A stretch of DNA of 64,000 bases from Lagopus muta (lineage: Eukaryota > Chordata > Aves > Galliformes > Phasianidae): NCBI RefSeq assembly GCF_023343835.1, contig NC_064435.1:88134788-88198787 (forward strand), in the 5' to 3' direction. How positions within the stretch are numbered: the stretch's first letter is position 1; each line of letters starts with the position of its first letter. The notes below the pieces were generated by a model. It saw only the letters and a program-made list of their open reading frames with translations. It made no database searches and was not told the origin of the DNA. This document shows, piece by piece, positions 34,901 to 47,480 of the stretch. Both the position numbers and the translations under genes were made by a program.

Positions 34901-37900
34901 TTAAACTTTATTCTATTGAGAAAATATTGTGAGTTTAGGCTGCTTGACCAGTAAATGTTCTTGAGAGACTGAAATTACAGAGGCTGTAGGGAGTTTTGGT
35001 GAAAATGTCTGGAAGGTCTGTGTGACCCAAGGTAGTTTTAAGCATGAAAAAAAGAAACAGCTTTCCAGAAACTTCTCTTTTGATAAAAGACTGTTAAATA
35101 TACTGCTTCATTTCTGCTTGAGTCAGTCTGAGTTCCTTCTTAATAATTGTTATGTGATCATCACATCTAGGGAAAATAACAAAGTACCTATCTATCTCAG
35201 TCTTATCTGGTTATCCATGCTCATAATTAGTTCCTCAGGTTTAAATGAACTAATCATTTAACAAAGCCAGCTGTATAAACTGAAATTAAGGAACAATTAT
35301 TTCAGTGCTTGCAGAATGAGCTGCTAATTTCAGATGTGTTAACATTTCTGTCACTGTTTGCTCCAAGCACCTGGCAGCACCTTGTCTCTGTCAGGCAGGG
35401 ACTCTTCATTCTCTAACTTTCAGTCTCAGATGTAAAACAGTGTGACTGTAGAGCAAAAAGCACCTAGGATGCAAGCAAAGAAAAGGAGATAAACAAAGTG
35501 ACACAATTCCATCTTATTTATATGATGATGAAAACGTTGATGAGACTGTCTAGATTTGTTCTAGTTATGACTTTCCTCTCAAATTTGAGGATGGTGATTC
35601 TGTAGTTCGGATGTTTGATTTTCATGGTATGTAATCTAATTTCTAAAAGGAGATTTCTTAATTGGAAGGGGGAGAGGCGTTGTTTAATAAAAATATTGTG
35701 ACTTTGTCATGCCTTACGAAGTTGAATAATTACCTCCTTTCCTCCAGCAAAGACCACTATTTTCATACTTCAGAGAGAAATAAGTAGAGTCCTCTTCAAA
35801 ACATCCCATTCCTCTGATTCTCAGATAGCTGCCCTTAGAGAACTTCTTGTCTTTTTGCTCAATATCTTAATTTATCACCAGCTTTACCTATCATTGAGCA
35901 ACACCTCAGAGCCCTCACGCACTCGCCGTATTTCTCTTCCTCTTACTCTTTTTCATTCAAACTTGGCTCCAAATGTTTTTCCACAGCAAATTCAGGTACC
36001 CAGCGACTGCGGATAGGATTTCATAAGATCTTCCGCACAAGTGGAATGTAAATTCATCTGATATGTACACGAATAGAAGGTAGGAGGTATTTAAAATGCT
36101 GAGAGTGCCTTGCTTGAAGGATGAGCTCTGATTATCAGCTGATAAACAATATTCTAACACGCGTAATACTATAAGGAAATGAAAGAGGATATAAGTTGCT
36201 CTAGGCCTTGTCCATTTTACTGAATGTCATGTCAGGGGTTCGATTTAATTTGATTCTTTGTGCAAAGTTTGGTTTTTGCTTTTTTTTTTAATAAAGCAGC
36301 AGTTCAGATTAAAGGATAAATTAATATCTTATACCATAGTAATGTGTTAAATTGGATAGTGTGATCCTTCTGATGGTATCGCAGAAATCACTTATGGTGA
36401 TAAAATGTTGCTTGCCATAGTTCAGTGGAATTAGAGGATGTACTAGAAACCACATTCACAAAATAATGTTTTTTGAATTCTTTGTATAAGGGAAAAGAAA
36501 CATAATTATATTGCCCTTAATTAAGAGGGAATGGAGACTACTTCAGTGGTATAGAAATCTTGCTGAGTAAGGGAACCAATGCAAGTTTCTCCAACACACA
36601 AAACCAAACCTCTTGGATTTGATAGCAAAGGTGGCAGCAAAGAGAAAGGCAATAGGAACATCACAAGGCAATGAACATTTGTATTCTAGCCCTGTTGCCC
36701 TATGCTGGCTTTCATCTGGGTTTTTACTTGGCAATGGCTGGCTTAACTTCTGGATAACAAATCCTAACCAGGGCTATGTGCACCTAATGACCCACTAGGT
36801 TTGTGCTCGTTCTGTCCACCAATGCCTATGTAGGAGACTTCCAAAATGAGAACTTCATCAAGCAGGTGAAGTGATTTTTTAGCCTTTTTAGCAAGGCAGA
36901 AAGAAGCCTTGCCATTTGTAAGCAGATGCCTGCAGGGCTATCCACCTGCCCTACAAGCCTTCTTTGCCCTCCTCCACTGTTGATGGGGAGAGGATTTGCC
37001 TCAAGAAGACCTTGTAGACTAAGGAGAAGCAATTCCTATCCCAGCTCTACCTTCTCCTTTCTGCACAGCTACAGGCCTTGTTTGCTACATTTTTTTTCTA
37101 TTTTGAACTTCTTTAGGGGCACTGAGGGACAGATAAATGACTTAAATAGGAAAACCAGATAAGGGAAAATGGAGATTAGCTTGCTTGCTAATTAACCAGC
37201 TTCACCTTATTGTTCATCGTGCTCCAAGAAACTGTAAAAATATGTGTTGGTGTTTCTGGTTGGATTTTAGTTTTCATCTTCTAATGTGATCACCTGAGGT
37301 GATATTTCGCAAAGATTTTATGCAAAACGCCCTGAAACTAAGTAGAAAAGACATCAGTGATTTAACCTGGCTTTAGACTGTGCCCTCAGCAGGAGTTTGA
37401 GTAACCTCTTCTGCTCAGGTATTCCACTTGTGACATAATTCTCTTCCATTTCCAAGCTTGACTACTCTGACACAGCACGCTTGGAATTTAAAGGTAATTT
37501 TTTCATCAGTAAAACCAGAGGTAATTCTCATCACCGATAATTATATACCTGAGTAATGAAAAGAGCCATCTGGAGGAGTCATGGAGTGTAATATAAGGCA
37601 GCTGACAGCTCAAGCTAGGGCTGTTCAAGTCAGTCAGGAAGGAGTAACTTGCTTGCTGGAGATGAGTGGTGCTCAGAAAGGGAAAAATTGACTAACTTTT
37701 TTCTTTTAATTAGAGCCTATTGCATAATTGAGGCTGTAGCTGTACATCGTACCTCTGCCAAACAGCAGCAGGTCCCCTGTCTCATGACTCCAAGTCTTTC
37801 CTAGACTTTTCCTTTTTAAATCAAACACGGTGGAGTGTTACAACAGCCTGCAGTGACATTCATGTTCTGCCAGCTGATCTGTTCTGAGCATCCACTGACA

Positions 37901-38408
37901 TGCTGTGTGAACCCCAGGTGCAGGCAGTGGTGCTGAGACCTGTGTGAATCCTAAAGCATAGGCTGAAGGCAGAGAGCAGTTGCCATCATTCCTCACACAG
38001 GTGAAGGCATCCAGTGGGTCCTGGGTGCCTGCACACTGTGTGAGCAGCCCAGTGCTTACCCAGCAGTAATACCAGCAGCTTGCTTCTGGAGAGCTCCAGA
38101 CAGATCTCACAAGGTGCACTGTGTGGTGGGGGGAGTGAAGGCAGTCATGTGCTGCCCTGCCAAAAAGAACGGGTGGAGCAAGTTCCAGACATTTGATGAT
38201 AAATCCCATTTCTTTCATCTGTTGCCTTCAGAGCGCCTCTTGCAGCAGGGTCTCTCCTCTGGGCTCATAAAGGTAGCAGGGTTTTTCTGCATTGCAAAAA
38301 GCTGGCAAAGGCAAATTAATTACAACACCTCCTCAAGTAAATTCTACCCTCTGACATTAGGCCTGCTTCTGTATTTGGAGATAACTGGGGAGCTTTGGGT
38401 TGCAGTTA

Positions 38409-38585
38409 TCATAGAATGGTTTGGGTTGGAACAGACCTCAAAGCCCATCCAGTTCCAACCTCCCTGCCATATGCAGGGCTGCCAGCCACCAGTTCAAGTT
38501 GCCCAGGGCCCCATCCAATCTGGCCTTGAGCACCTTCAGAGATGGGGCATCAGCAGCTTCTCAGGGCAGCATGCGCTTCTCTGCC
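38409..38585 (-). mobile_element. CR1 LINE 3' fragment
   Basis: It begins ATCATAGAATGGTTTGGGTT, the reverse complement of the CR1 tail, and continues with CATCCAGTTCCAACCTCCC and CCCCATCCAATCTGGCCTTG. About 175 bp remain. Confidence 0.92.
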
Positions 38586-39006
38586 TTCTAAATTCTAAGT
38601 AAGTACTTAGGTAAATTTATTTCTGTGTTTCATGACTCTGGTGCATGTATGGAAATCAACACAGGCCCAGCTAAGCATCCACGTAGTCTCCAGTTCACTA
38701 CCTGTCTTCTAACTGAGTGTTTAGTCTGATGTAAAGCGTGTTCTGTTTGTGTCTAGAAAAGCAATTTTAGCTGTGATCGCTTCTAAGGATGTTTCCTCAT
38801 CAGATATACTTATTATAAGCAAGTACATTTTTGTACTTTTGAATGTTTAAGTAGTTGTGACATTAGAACATTAGCATATCTTTTAATTAATGATAAAGCA
38901 ATGGGTGTATCTACTTTCACACAGATTTTTAGTCAGAATTTTTATATTTCTCAGAAAAGCTCGTTAGGATAATAATTCAATTTATACTACAGGATATACA
39001 ATAGAT

Positions 39007-39020
39007 GTTGCCTAGGCAAT
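39007..39020. promoter_or_regulatory. Candidate RFX X-box
   Basis: GTTGCCTAGGCAAT closely matches the inverted-repeat X-box bound by RFX factors (GTTGCC-N2-GGCAAC), differing in the last base. It is set in AT-rich, repeat-free sequence about 12 kb beyond the SOX4 poly(A) site. Binding is inferred. Confidence 0.4.
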
Positions 39021-40156
39021 TTACAGAAAGAAATGTAGGAAGCAAAGTACATAACTAGATAAATTTTGTAACTAAAATAGGTTAAAAATAGTCTGGTGAA
39101 CTTACTGTGTCTGGAAGATCAGCATCAGGAGATTAATAATTGCTCTGCATGCTCTGATTACGGCCGGCTATTTACATGATTTCCAGGAATTTCAGTTTAC
39201 CACAGCTATTTGTTCATTTGTGTGATTATACAAAATGACCTTGGCTTTTCATGTACAGTTTTTTTAAAGTTTCTATGCAATTCATATTCTGCATTAGCAG
39301 ATTTCTTTTTTATTATTTTATTTTTTTCTGGAACAGAGATTTCTATTTTTATTTTTAAATGAAGATGGGAAATAATGACTTACGTTGATTTTATGTATTC
39401 CTGTATTAAAATGTCTGGGGCTGTGGAATTGCAAACCTCATGGATGTGTTATTGATGTAATGATAGATAATGTAAGAGCAGAAAGAATTTCCCTGAAGTC
39501 CTTCCAATGCCTTTCAACTGGACTTTGTGACGCATTAGCCTTTCATGAAATAACTTACTACAATCTTTTTTGTATCTGTATCCAGGTGTTTCTGATATCT
39601 GTATCAGACTATAAAATCTGATTACTTGGCCATCACTAAAGCTCATAAATTGCTGAAACAGCTCTTACATGTGTATCACAGAAGTGGATTACTGAAACAA
39701 TAATGCAGAACAGAGATCTAGGGTTTGCACCGAAGAAAGGCAGAATAAGGCTTGCTATTATTTAGTGCCTGCCTCTCCTTTGACTTGCATTGTCTGAATG
39801 ATCATCTATATCTGTGTGAAGTAAGCTTAAGAATTTTTTGAAAACTGCTGTGTTGGTGTTGAGGTGGCTCAGGAGGCTTGTGATAGGATGAATGCCTTTC
39901 CTCCAGGTCCCCATTAGAGACAGCCAGACGCCATTCAAACCTCACGGCAGGTCGGTGACCAAAGAAAGGAAGTGAAGGAACGTCCTACACTGCATTGCCC
40001 AGCTGTCCACGCAGATCCTGACATGGCAGCAGCCTTCAGGTTGGCGACCCCATGCCTGTGTCCTGTGGGTATCCATGCCTATGGGGCTGCCCTTCAGGTA
40101 GTCATTCCTCCTCTGCCTGGCTGTTATCTAGAGAACATCTACCACTCTTCATGTTT

Positions 40157-40640
40157 AGAATTATAGAATGGATCGGGTTGGAAGAAACATCAAGGATCAA
40201 CAAGTTCCAACCCCACTTTGCCAGCTGCTAAATTAAGCACTAGGTCAGATTGCCAAGGGCCCCATTCAACCTGGCCTTAAACACTCCAGGGACGGGGCAT
40301 CTACAACCTCTCTGGGCAGCTTATTCCAGCACCTCACCACTCTCTGTAAAGAATTCGCCCTGACATCCTCTGAATACCTCTCTTCCTTTAGTTTAAAACC
40401 ATTCCCCCTCATTCTCTAACTATCTACTTGTGTAAAAAGTTGGTTTCCCTCCTGTTTTAATCTCCCTTTAAATACTGGAAAGCTGCAATGAGGTTTTCCC
40501 ATAGCCTTCTCTTTTCCAGGTTTAAACAAGCCCAATCCCTTCAGCCTATCTTCATAGATCTTCATGCTGGAGCCCTTGGATCATCTTCATGGCACTCCTC
40601 TGCACCCTCTCCAAAAGCTCCATATCTTTCCCCTGGTGGG
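40157..40640 (-). mobile_element. CR1 LINE 3' fragment
   Basis: The minus strand carries the CR1 3' region. On the + strand it begins with the tail complement ATTATAGAATGGATCGGGTTGGAAG, here broken by mutations. It runs through GCCCCATTCAACCTGGCCTT and the conserved CATTCCCCCTCATTCT to TGCACCCTCTCCAAAAGCTC. It is about 480 bp and 5'-truncated. Confidence 0.92.
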
Positions 40641-43600
40641 GGTTTCTGCTGATTTCTCCATGCTTTCCCTGTCATGGATGGGAATTTACTCTCTGTCTTT
40701 ACTTTCACACTTTTTCTTTTTTTCTCTTTGCAAAATATATTTATATCATTGCTCTGTGAATGTATTATTCCAAATATTCAACATATTATGTAGGTGTAGT
40801 TGGAGTCTGACATAAACTAGCTGATGACTGATGGACCTCATAGATTACTCAGTGTCTGTGGGGGGCAGAATCTGGAAATGGAGTGTTTTTATGTGTAGTA
40901 AGTACAGACCTCATAATTTGACCTTATGGGCAGAAGTTGCTGACAGATTCTAGGCCTCTCTAATCTGATTCCAAACAGTCCCATATTATGGATGGTGTTT
41001 TTCTTTCGTGACACTTCTGGCCTTTGCAGCTTACATACTTGAGCTTTTATTACTTGTAATTTGGCACATTTTGTTAAAAAATGACACTATGCAGAGAAAA
41101 GATGATGAAAAAAGGGGTTAGAGCTAAGTTAGAGTTTCAAGCTGTTGCCATTGGAGCTTGCACCCTTCTTGATCAGGCCTCTCAAAATTCAGCTTTAATT
41201 TGGTAGTTACATTTGTGCATAAATTCACTCGCACTGGTGCTTGCAGTAGTGTGGTTGGAGCTTTTATTTATACAGTGATGAAGTGGGTTTGGGTTTGCAT
41301 AGTGAAAGGCAATATCAGTACTGGTGTCTATAAAACTTTTTCAGTTGTTGCACTGGAAGATGGATTGAATCCCTACTGCAAAATCATGGGTTTAAGAAAA
41401 ATCCAGTGTTCAATGATCAACATAGCACCTCAGCTTTCCTGAGGGAGCGCTGTATCATTGACACTCTGTATGTCTATTCCATTCATTCATTAACACAGAG
41501 ATAAATTCACCCTTAGGAGACTGCCACTGTCATTTCACATAGTTCAGTTGTGCCACAGAACCTCATTCAGGACTGGGACTCCTCCAGAGGATGGCTTTAA
41601 GTGTACAGTTTGTATTTTAGTAAGTGCGTGTTAAAGCAACCACACACTTTGAAAAATGCGAGAGGGGCAGGTAAATAACTTTGTGTAAATGGCGACAGAA
41701 TCAAAACAAATTGCTAAAACCGAATAGCTGAGCTTTGATGAACATAGATCTATTACTGAAAGTGCTCTGTGTTAGTCAAAAGCACAGTTGTTAAATAGAT
41801 AACGAACAGAACAGGGTTGTCACTTTCCAGATGAAATGCCATCTGCAAAATTTGAGAGCAGTGGCAGTGTGAAGCCTGATAATCATATTAACCGAAGGAT
41901 CAAAAAGACACTCACTGAGGTTGTAGGCAGAGAAACAGGGAAAGTAATAGAGGTCACAGGCGAAGGGAAGACCAGATAGTTTATCTTGCGTCTATATTTA
42001 CTTTGCTGGTTTTACTGGAGCTGCCACAGTATTTCTGAGCTCAGGGTGACCCTGGTATTTCTTGCAAAAACAAATTATATTCTGTTGTCCTTCACAATGA
42101 CAGGTATTTTTGTCATACCTATTTCCATATGAAAAGGATCAAACTCATAAGACTTGGAGATGCAGGAGGCTGATATCAGGTGGCCAGAGTGAAAGCAGCA
42201 GAATGGAACAGCCTTGCCCTGGCTGTGGTCAGGAAGATGTCTCATCACACAGAGGAAAATCCCCATTGTGTTGGTATGTGCTGAATTTGCAAAGCATCCC
42301 CGTGATAGCTCTGGTAGCCTGGGGCTCGGGGAAGGTTCTTCCCACTTGCACTGCCTCCAGTGGGGTAGCAGGAAGAAGTCTGTCATCCATCTTATTCCCT
42401 AGGCTGCAGCCCTGTGTCCATGCAGCCCAGCTCTCCCAGAAGAGCTGACACGTGGCGTGAGGTCTTGCCGGTGTAGGGATGCCCAGGGTCAGGAGGAGCT
42501 TGGCTCTGGAGTCTTTCTCCTGTCCCTGCAAGCAATGGAAGCATGCATGCTGTTTCAGACTTCTCTCTTTTGGATTTTCTTTCTTTCTTTTTTTTTTTTT
42601 TTAGGAGGGCTGCAGACTGCATAACCACACTAAGCCACAAGAAGCAGAAATGTGTTTTTGGAGGACTGCCTACGGTTGCAGAGATGGGGAAGTCTCAAAT
42701 TAGACGTTGGGCCAGCCACTAAAACCCTGCCTGTCTAGTTGTACTAGTAAGGCACAATGACGTGTTGTTAAGCTACAAAGAGGTGTTGGGTATGATAACA
42801 CAGTTGCACAGCCCCTTGGTAAAACAGACCAAGGTTGTTAGCAGGACTCAAATCCTTTTTCTGGCATTTTACTGTATTTTCTCAGCATGTATCAAGAGAA
42901 GGATTTTATACTCTCTGAACTACATAACCATTCAACTATCTACTGAGATTTGTGACACAAAGGGATCACACTGAGTAAGATCTCAGGCCAGGGTATTTGT
43001 TAATATTACATGATAATTTCTTTAAAAAAAAATAAAATAAAATTAGAAAGGCTGATGTTTTCAATACAAGCCAGAGAAGATAATAATTTCTTAAAAGTTC
43101 AAAAGTAACTTGAAATTTCTTGAGCACTGTCTGAAGGGGAGGGATAATGAAGATTATCAAATGGTGCATTCCAAACGTTATTCCTTAGCCTTTTGTCCCT
43201 AACAATTTTGAAGCTATTTGTGTATTAGTCCGAATGCAGTAGCACATTATTGTAGCTATGGTTAAGCCTAATATGTCTCAAATTAACATTTTTTAGGAAG
43301 GAAGAATATTCACCAAATTTGGAGGAAGAAGGAAGTGAGGTCGAAAACAGAATTCCCCAAATCTAGTCTTATTTTGACTATCAGATTTTTTCCTTTGAGA
43401 TATATAATATAATATATTTCTGTATAAAGTCTTGGTTTCTACAAGATCAATTAGGAGCACCTTCTGCCACTGGGGGGGAAAAGCAGCAGAAACAGTCAAA
43501 ATTGTGCTGAGCTGCACTTTGCATTGTAGTGGGTGCTTACAGCATCTGTATGAGGCCTGGAACACTTCATGTCACTGCTGTGGTACAGATGCATGCTTCA

Positions 43601-44489
43601 CCACTGCCATTAGTGGCAACCAAACACTTGTTGCGTGTCAGAGCCCAAAAGACTTCATCTGGAGAGCCTTATGCTGTTGTGTGTTTTCTTGCTAAATGTA
43701 ATGGAACCTAAACAAGTTAATGCAAGTAATCCTTCAAAGAGATTAAAACAATCCTGTAAGTGTATTATCTCTGCAGGAAGGTTTCCTGTCCTGTGCAGTC
43801 AGTCTTGCTTTTAGGCCCCCATTTATAAAATTAGCTCTACGCTAATTTAATGTAGCGGTGAGACTCAAAAAGAGAAAAACAAAACAAAGAAAAAAAATCC
43901 AACAAAGCCAGAAAAAAAAATTATTTAAAACACAGGTTTGTTGGTTTTTAACAGTAAGGGTTGGAGCTGATTTGCTTCTTAAGGGACGTTTTTGGCTGAT
44001 GTTTCAACAAAATGGAAAACCTTCTGGAACGGAGGTTTCATAAGGATATCACCTACTGGGATAAACAGAGGAGAAACTGGATTATGTTTTCTGTCCAATT
44101 ATGTGGAAGGTCAAGCTGGATCACTTAATGACCTTTTCTGATTTTAAAAGCCCTGAATTTATATCCAGGGAGTGAATCCCACTGAAGCTTTCTCCTCTAG
44201 GAAGCTTGGGAAGCAGAATGTAATTAAGTCATGGAAAGACAGAAAGCGATCGTGTATCTGAGGCTGAAAAAGTTAAAAAGAATGCAGTTGTGCAGTGTGG
44301 GGGATCAAGGATTTAAAGAATAAGCACCAATAGTTTAAGCTACTTGTCCCCATTATTTGGGAGCAAGAGATCAGTGCTCTCTGGAAGTGTCCAACTGTTA
44401 GTGCCACGGGCAACTTCTTCACTGCTGTGATGTCCTTCAAAGCACGCATCAGCATGCAGAGCTGCCTGCCCACACTTGGGTCCCTCCTC

Positions 44490-44529
44490 TAGTGAAACCT
44501 AAATACCTGTAGTGAAACCTAAATACCTA
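44490..44529. repeat. 20-bp direct tandem duplication
   Basis: TAGTGAAACCTAAATACCTG is followed directly by a second copy that differs only at its last base. This looks like a recent slippage or duplication event in non-coding DNA. Confidence 0.8.
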
Positions 44530-45549
44530 GCCTAACCTACAAAGTATTAAATGAACGATGTTGTAGGATCATGATTCTTTTCCTTATTCATCTTCTAGTT
44601 TAATTCTGTGTTAGAATTCCCACTGTTTTGCAAGAGACCACCGTCAGGCAGTGCTGTCATTTGGCATGTTCTTTTCTCATGTTGAGACAACATTGGCAAT
44701 AGACCCCTATGATTTCCCTGTCGTTCAAACGTGTATTAAACTGAGCATCGCTGTGACATAAATCTCCTCACCCAGACATTTCTAATGCTAAGGCATCTGA
44801 AGCTAAGGATCTAATGTTTATTGGCACTAGATGCTGCCCCAAAGCCTTTTCAGTTGCTATCAGACCTAAGAGTAGGTCATCATCTATGTGCAGTATTTAT
44901 CTTTCTGTTTACTCAACACAGATATGATTAGCAGCACATTTTGTCTAATAATTAAAAATGTTCCCATCTCTACCAACAGGTCCACAAGCATCATTAAGAG
45001 ACAGATGTGTAATTCTGCACTTGCTGTACAATTGTGTGTGTTCCATCCATTCCAGACATGGATTTTTCAGTAATGATTTTGACTTTTCCAAGTGATTTTC
45101 TATACTCTATAATTTCTCTTCTGTGTTAATTATCATCAGTTGCTCTTTTCCTTGCTTTTTATGTACTCCTTTTCAATGTCTAATGCTTGTCTTTACCTGG
45201 ACAATGTGCCACAAAGCGATTTTAACCATATTTTATTATCATGACTGCAGATGGCATTTTATCTTTTTCTTACAGAAAAATTATTTAGTGGTTTATTTTG
45301 TAAAGCATATCACATTTTTGCCCTTTGGATCATTTTTTTTAATACTTTCTCATCCTTGCTCAATTAGCTACATGTTAGCTGTAACTGTCTTTTCTTTGTG
45401 TGTACTGAATATAACCAGGCCATGATTATGGGACCTAGGCAACCAGTGGCTTCTGCACAAATGATTAGTTAATCTTCATCTCTCATAATGAAGTAAAAAG
45501 GTAGAGACATATCCTGTTTCAAAGCAGCTTGCACTAGAAATTAATGTGG

Positions 45550-45916
45550 TTTTCTTTCCCTCTTCCCTCTTCCCTCTTCCCTCTTCCCTCTTCCCTCTTT
45601 CTCTTCTCCCTCCCTCCCTCCCTCCCTCCCTCCCTCCCTCCCTCCCTCCCTCCCTCCCTCCCTCCCTCCCTCCCTCCCTCCCTCCCTCCCTCCCTCCCTC
45701 CCTCCCTCCCTCCCTCCCTCCCTCCCTCCCTTCCTTCCTTCCTTCCTTCCTTCCTTCCTTCCTTCCTTCCTTCCTTCCTTCCTTCCTTCCTTCCTTCCTT
45801 CCTTCCTTCCTTCCTTCCTTCCTTCCTTCCTTCCTTCCTTCCTTCCTTCCTTCCTTCCTTCCTTCCTTCCTTCCTTCCTTCCCTTCTTTCTTTTCTCTCC
45901 TTTCTTCCCTTCTTTC
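45550..45916. repeat. 367-nt uninterrupted polypyrimidine microsatellite block
   Basis: Every base on the + strand is C or T. In order it has six copies of CCCTCTT (45558-45599), about 31 copies of CCCT (45608-45730), about 38 copies of CCTT (45729-45880), then irregular pyrimidines. The adjoining long open frames (Ser-Leu-Pro-Pro and Lys-Glu-Gly-Arg repeats) are products of the repeat, not genes. Such tracts can form triplex (H-DNA) structures and are often length-polymorphic. Confidence 0.98.
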
Positions 45917-47050
45917 GTTTTGAATGAAGCTCAAAACTATTGACAAAACTGTTGTCAGCTTGCAACTATTGTCACAAGTTCCCAGCAAGCAGTATCTTCT
46001 TTGGGGGCCATCTGAAAGAAAAAACAGCAGATAAAACTATATACACATGGCTTGAATTTGTCTTCAACAGATTGGTTGGAGATCACTGTATGCTATTGGA
46101 AGTGAGCATGTTGGAAAAATGGAGGCAATAAGAATGGAAGTGATGAAAGGGCTATAATGCAGGCAGCATTCCTCCTCCCCTTATGACACTGAAGGATTGA
46201 ATACAGCAAAGGTGAGGACGTGGAAAAAGAAAAGAGAATAGAAGGTTGGAAACAGTGCAGGTGGAGATAATAGAAATCTAGGATTGGTGGAAAAAGTCAG
46301 AAAATGAAGGAAAGGAGAAGCAGTCTGTAGAAAACAACTCGAGAGGAAGTTACAAAAGTGTTGCAATAGTTGCTGCAGGCACAGTGCAGAAATGGAAAAG
46401 AAGGTGAAAGGAATAGTAGAGAAGAATGAACACAGGCCTGTCGCCTGCCCGGTGCTATCCTGCATTAGGCACTCCCTTTTCAGGAGCAATACTAATAGCA
46501 AAGTGCATTGCAGCACAACAGCTGGTCCTTGAGAGGGGCAAGAGGGGGCAAACTGCCCATGGGCAGGGATGTCTGGAGTGACAGTGGGCTGGAGGGATGA
46601 AGAGGAGGGCAGTGAGGGGCTAGGGAAACCTTCTCTGGGGCATGGAGATAGAAGTTTGACCCCGGGAGGAGAATTACAAAATGTTTTGGAGGACCAGCCA
46701 TTGAGGCTGACTGTGATGGGTAGGAAGGAATGGTTTGAATGGAAGCCCCAACTGGGTGAAAGTGGGAAGAGGGAGAAGGAGCTGGAAGAGAGACTGCTAA
46801 GTTGCTAGTGGAGTGAGCTGAAGGAAAAAGGGACGTAGATGAGCAAGGAGCTGCAGAAGGTGTCAACAGGACACCAAAGGATAAATACATTTTTGCCTCA
46901 CCGTGCCCTTCCCATCCTGTTTTTCCCTCGTCTAAAAAAACCTATCTCGGCACCATCCTCTGTTTTCTAACTTTGAACAAAGCTAGCCCTAGCGTGGTGG
47001 GTGCGTGCAGCTCCTAAGTATCAATTCCAGCTCACTTCCTCAAGTTCTTA
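45917..47050. other. Intergenic DNA before the second CpG island
   Basis: Purine-rich on the + strand from about 46200 to 46870. No gene or known repeat is recognised. The 132-aa minus-strand frame at 46492-46890 is a Ser/Pro-rich by-product of that bias. Confidence 0.5.
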
Positions 47051-47104
47051 AGGGAAAAAAAAAAACCAAAACAAAACAGAACAAAACAAAACAAAACAAA
47101 AAAA
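47051..47104. repeat. A-rich (AAAAC)n low-complexity tract
   Basis: Repeated AAAAC units and A runs lie immediately before the second CpG island. It may be a nucleosome-disfavouring border of the promoter or a retroposon remnant; nothing else identifies it. Confidence 0.7.
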
Positions 47105-47480
47105 GAAGCGTGAGCTGCGCTTGGGGCATCTTTGGAGCCGGTCAGCGCGCTCAGACAGTGCTGGGGGACGGAGGCGGCCCGCACCCCTCCCGGGCGGAGA
47201 CAAAAGGCGGCGGCACCCCCGGCCCCGAAGTGCGGCTCCGTTCCGGAGAGGGGAGGGTGGGGGGGGACGGACAGAAAGTTCGGCATCGACGGGGCGGGAG
47301 GTGGGGGCGCTGCCCCGCGCCTTTGTTCAGCGGGGAGAGGACCTGCGGCGGAGCCGAGCCGGCCGCGCAGATGGGCGCGCAGCCGGCAACGCGGTCCCGA
47401 GCCCACGGGACGAGGAGGAGGATGAGGAGGGAGGCGGAAGGTCCCCTCGCAGACTCCCTCGCTCTCTCCCTCCCTCCAAG
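47105..47480 (+). ncRNA. Candidate first exon of a long non-coding RNA (possible CASC15 counterpart)
   Basis: A GC-rich, purine-biased segment ends in CTCCAAG followed by GTGAGTCGCC, a near-consensus 5' splice site at 47480/47481. Alternative donors follow: CAG|GTGAGG at 47686/47687, CAG|GTAGGG at 47765/47766, AAG|GTACGA at 48602/48603 and CAG|GTATGG at 48745/48746. Several usable donors in one CpG island suit a lncRNA with alternative first exons. The start of the exon is not defined by the sequence. A protein-coding gene with a non-coding first exon cannot be excluded, but in mammals no such gene lies directly downstream of SOX4. Confidence 0.45.

Larger units (their letters stand above)
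29861..45549. other. Intergenic AT-rich DNA with scattered CR1, no gene seen
   Basis: This is the desert between SOX4 and the second CpG island. Besides the CR1 copies and the 20-bp duplication it is unique AT-rich sequence. An RFX X-box-like palindrome lies at 39007-39020 inside about 600 bp of repeat-free sequence (38740-39340), a candidate regulatory element. A weak zinc-finger-like antisense reading at about 33560-33700 is discussed among the findings. Confidence 0.6.

Noticed and set aside
45476-45988. ORFs of KEGR/GREG or SLPP repeats
   Set aside because: They are encoded entirely by the CCCT/CCTT microsatellite.
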